DNA of 19,691 nucleotides from an uncultured Bacteroidales bacterium (GTDB lineage Bacteria; Bacteroidota; Bacteroidia; Bacteroidales; Muribaculaceae), in NCBI GenBank assembly GCA_900554345.1, contig USHH01000011.1, positions 1 to 19,691 of the forward strand, in the 5' to 3' direction. Under the pieces are notes generated by a model, which ran no database searches, had not been told where the DNA came from, and was given only the letters and a program-made list of their open reading frames with translations. A program made the position numbers and the translations under genes. This document shows, one piece after another, positions 17,058 through 19,691 of this stretch (the stretch's first letter is position 1; each line of letters begins with the position of its first letter).

Positions 17058-19691
17058 TCAGTCAATGATAAGGCGCTTGCGGGTGGTGCCGTCGGAATAT
17101 CGCTCTATCACCACTCCCCTATAATTGGCCGAAACTTTCTGACCTGTGAGGGTATAGCGCTCCAGCAGATACGCTTTATCCGGAGAGCCGATCGAACTGA
17201 TGCCGGAACCGTCGGCTGTTGTGACGACGGCGGTCGCCGTGCGGCTTGTCTCATTTCCGTCATAACCGGACACGGCAACACGGTAGGTGGTCTGCTGCAT
17301 GAGGCCGGATATCTCCAGCTCACATTCGTCTCCGGTGCTGACATCGGTGAAGCCATCAACGGAGAGCCATTCGAGAGGAGAGTAGCTGCATTCAAAGTCA
17401 TCGACCACCATATAGCCGCTCCCTTTCATAAATATGACCCTGACGACAGATGACTCCGGGATATCGAAAGAGAGCTGCTGCCCCTGTGTGGTGAGCTCCA
17501 CTTCGGTCAGTGGGGTGAACTCATCGGAATCAGCGGCGCGGTAATCGATACGCAGGCGGTTGGAGGCAGACTGCGAACGCACCCACAGGGACAATGAGGC
17601 GATACGGTTGCCGTCGCTGTCAAATTCCACATAGTCGCCGTCATCTCCGAGCTGGAGCGCCGGTGAAGAGTTGCCGAACATCGCCTTATTGAGCTTTGCC
17701 GACGAAGAACTCCACCCTTCCGGCCATTCAGAGAAATCACAGGTGGAATATTCCGTATCCCCATACGACTTCTCTGCGACCGTCACGGCATACTCCTCTG
17801 CCCCAGTCAGAGGATTCCAGCCAAGCGTGAAGCCGGAAGAAGTGATGTTTGCCGGCTGCAGCAACTCCGGAGTCATCTCGAAGAAGCAGATTTCAGACGT
17901 GGAGATCTTGGATACAGTCGGTTCCGACAGATAGGAGCCCATACCGGCGAAGATCTCCAGCCTATAGTCAGACAGAGGAGTAAGTCCCTCAATGGAGATC
18001 AGACCGGCCTCCTCCACGCGCATCATGTCATATCCGGCCACGGCGTTGCCATCCGCATCAAGAAGATTCACAACGTAGTATCGTGCGTCTTCAACGGGAG
18101 CGAACGAGAAACGTACCGACATTCCCCCTACCCTATCCAAAGCTACTTCCGGGCTCTTGGGCACGAATTCCGTATTGCCTAAAAGGAAGCGTATGGCGGA
18201 TCCTTCCTGCTCTATATGGTCGAAGGAGAAAGCCTCGGAGCCGGGCCATCCCTTAAACACAAAGCTCGTGACGCCGTTACGCCCCGGGAAAGGGTCAGCA
18301 GAATAAGAATCGGCATTCTCGTGGCCGTCGGCCTCCACGAGGTCGAAATTCTGATGGTCGGGATCGTTGTTGATGGTATTTCCCCACCATTTCTCCTCAT
18401 CCATATCCACATGCCATACGAGCATCCCCTCTCCGGGAAGATATGTGTCCCATCCTTCACGACAGCGATGCTCAATAATGAAATACTCGCGGCCGTCGGT
18501 GCCGTCCACATCCACCCTGTAGGCCATATTGTCGCTTGCAAGAAGAGGCATATCGAGCCATCCCTCGGTCTTGGGCGACAGCTCGGTATAATCGAGCCAT
18601 CCGAGTTCGGCGCGCTCGAAGGCATTGAAGAGCGGAGGGGTGTTCTGGTCGTTGAAGTAGGAGGCTGCGGCCATGGTGTCCCACTGGTTGACACCGGTGC
18701 GTCCAGATGTATATGCCGTATCGTAATGGTCGGCGATTCCAAGCACATGTCCGAACTCATGCACGAAAGTGCCGATGCCCACAGGCTTGAAGTCGGGACC
18801 GGAGCCGCCTCTTATCTCGTTGCTGCATGCGTAGCGGTTGAGACGGATACCATCGAGTATCAGCTCCTTTCCCCAGCTCTCCTCGAGAGTGCCGGAATGG
18901 GGCCAGATGGCGTCGTTCCAGCCGGAATCGGCCTGACCGTAGCCGGCATAGAAGAAATAGATGTTGTCGACATAGCCGTCGCCGTCTGCATCGAATTCGG
19001 AATAATCGACAAGCGGATCTGCCTTTCTGGATGCTTCCATCACCATGTCGACTACATTCACGTCGAGAAACTCTCTGTCGCCTCCGTAATGTCTCACCGG
19101 CTTGTCGAGCATAACGGGGCCGACCACTGTGAATTCAGGATCGAACTTTCCGGCTGAGCTTGCCAGATAGAAATCGCGTGCTGAGCCATTGGCTCCGTTG
19201 TTCCAGGTGAAACCTTCCGCATTGAGCAGACCTTGGTAGTATTGATAGGGATCACTGACCGTGGTGAAAGGAGTATCCTCAAACTCCACCAGAATCACGA
19301 GTGCCTTCTGATGGCCGATGGTGGGATAGTTGGAAATCTTGACTCTTTGAGGATCGCGGCGACTCTCTTTCCTTCTCAAGCGGGATGAGTCAAGATAAGC
19401 CCATACACTGCTTCTGTCGATGCCGGCGATTCTGGCAGCAATCTCCGGAGCGCGGTCGCCAGGATTGGAGGCCTGGATTCCGAGCGACCGTATGGAGGTC
19501 CCTTCTATCTCCGCGAACTCATAGCGGCCGGTAGAAGAGTCCTGCACAAGGGGGTAGCCGTCGGATGTGAGCATCACGGCGCCATGCTCGTCGCCACGGA
19601 TGTTGATGGTGAGTTGTGAACCGTCGGGCTGAGCGACCACCACCGGATATGGAGTGGCCGGAACAAGCGAAGTCGAAACCAACTTCTTTCT
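17058..19691 (-). CDS. M6-family (immune inhibitor A-like) secreted zinc metalloprotease, N-terminus outside the window
   Basis: 877 residues are visible. The frame stays open to the right edge (three more codons, R-K-K, before the in-frame TTG at 19682), so the start and signal peptide are missing. Residues 10-120 match the M6 prodomain style (AQPDGSQLTI, RGDEH, TSDGYPLV). The catalytic part is at about 125-490: a calcium-loop-like FDADGDGYVDN, the zinc motif HEFGHVLGIADHYD with H311, E312 and H315, and a Met-turn candidate WDTMAAAS. The third ligand position is Asp (HExxHxxGxxD), as in M6. Residues 505-595 are Fn3; 610-825 are a second Fn3 with a jelly-roll inserted; the end (YTLTGQKV, GVVIERYSDG, KRLIID) resembles a sorting tail. 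The enzyme should cleave proteins outside the cell. It is convergent with the Omp28-like gene and separately transcribed. Confidence 0.92.
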   Translation of the reverse strand, partial: RKKLVSTSLVPATPYPVVVAQPDGSQLTINIRGDEHGAVMLTSDGYPLVQDSSTGRYEFAEIEGTSIRSLGIQASNPGDRAPEIAARIAGIDRSSVWAYLDSSRLRRKESRRDPQRVKISNYPTIGHQKALVILVEFEDTPFTTVSDPYQYYQGLLNAEGFTWNNGANGSARDFYLASSAGKFDPEFTVVGPVMLDKPVRHYGGDREFLDVNVVDMVMEASRKADPLVDYSEFDADGDGYVDNIYFFYAGYGQADSGWNDAIWPHSGTLEESWGKELILDGIRLNRYACSNEIRGGSGPDFKPVGIGTFVHEFGHVLGIADHYDTAYTSGRTGVNQWDTMAAASYFNDQNTPPLFNAFERAELGWLDYTELSPKTEGWLDMPLLASDNMAYRVDVDGTDGREYFIIEHRCREGWDTYLPGEGMLVWHVDMDEEKWWGNTINNDPDHQNFDLVEADGHENADSYSADPFPGRNGVTSFVFKGWPGSEAFSFDHIEQEGSAIRFLLGNTEFVPKSPEVALDRVGGMSVRFSFAPVEDARYYVVNLLDADGNAVAGYDMMRVEEAGLISIEGLTPLSDYRLEIFAGMGSYLSEPTVSKISTSEICFFEMTPELLQPANITSSGFTLGWNPLTGAEEYAVTVAEKSYGDTEYSTCDFSEWPEGWSSSSAKLNKAMFGNSSPALQLGDDGDYVEFDSDGNRIASLSLWVRSQSASNRLRIDYRAADSDEFTPLTEVELTTQGQQLSFDIPESSVVRVIFMKGSGYMVVDDFECSYSPLEWLSVDGFTDVSTGDECELEISGLMQQTTYRVAVSGYDGNETSRTATAVVTTADGSGISSIGSPDKAYLLERYTLTGQKVSANYRGVVIERYSDGTTRKRLIID

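Overview
The window looks like a chromosomal segment of a Bacteroidales bacterium, possibly of the Muribaculaceae/Prevotella type; the family assignment is a guess. The evidence is Bacteroidota-style promoters (TTTG, about 19-20 bases, then TAnnTTTG), absence of obvious Shine-Dalgarno sequences, TPR-transmembrane-HTH regulators, Omp28-like proteins, and large secreted Fn3/jelly-roll proteins whose C-termini resemble type IX secretion (T9SS) sorting domains. No RNA genes, CRISPR arrays or mobile elements were seen.

Layout. From the left edge, a strong terminator (109-143) closes a leftward unit read as regulator, Omp28-like protein, giant protein: a TPR-TM protein with a LuxR-like HTH (6940-8721), an Omp28-like thioredoxin-fold protein with WCGYC (4830-6743), and a 1540-residue multidomain secreted protein (176-4798). 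The last two are 31 bp apart and probably co-transcribed. A GAGTGAAGAGT-type imperfect inverted repeat (6870-6934) separates the regulator from the other two. A 207-bp divergent control region (8722-8928) divides this unit from a rightward one: an AraC-family regulator (8929-9816), a second TPR-TM regulator with an AraC HTH (9865-11571) driven by a textbook promoter that leaves almost no leader, a 1110-residue secreted protein paralogous to the left giant (11753-15085), and a second Omp28-like protein with RCSNC (15155-16975). A strong terminator (17017-17048) ends it. A convergent M6-family metalloprotease (17058 to beyond the right edge) closes the window and lacks its N-terminus.

How it may work together. 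The two halves are mirror-image, diverged copies of one module: a membrane-spanning one-component regulator with a periplasmic TPR sensor, a giant surface protein (propeller-like head, Fn3 and choice-of-anchor J domains, sorting tail), and a CxxC Omp28-like protein. The inferred picture is that each TPR-TM-HTH protein senses an envelope state or ligand and controls its adjacent surface-protein pair. The soluble AraC protein at the divergence point may coordinate both sides. All five secreted proteins end in a similar short beta-rich, basic tail and may leave through the same exporter. Neither the substrate nor the biological role can be read from the sequence.
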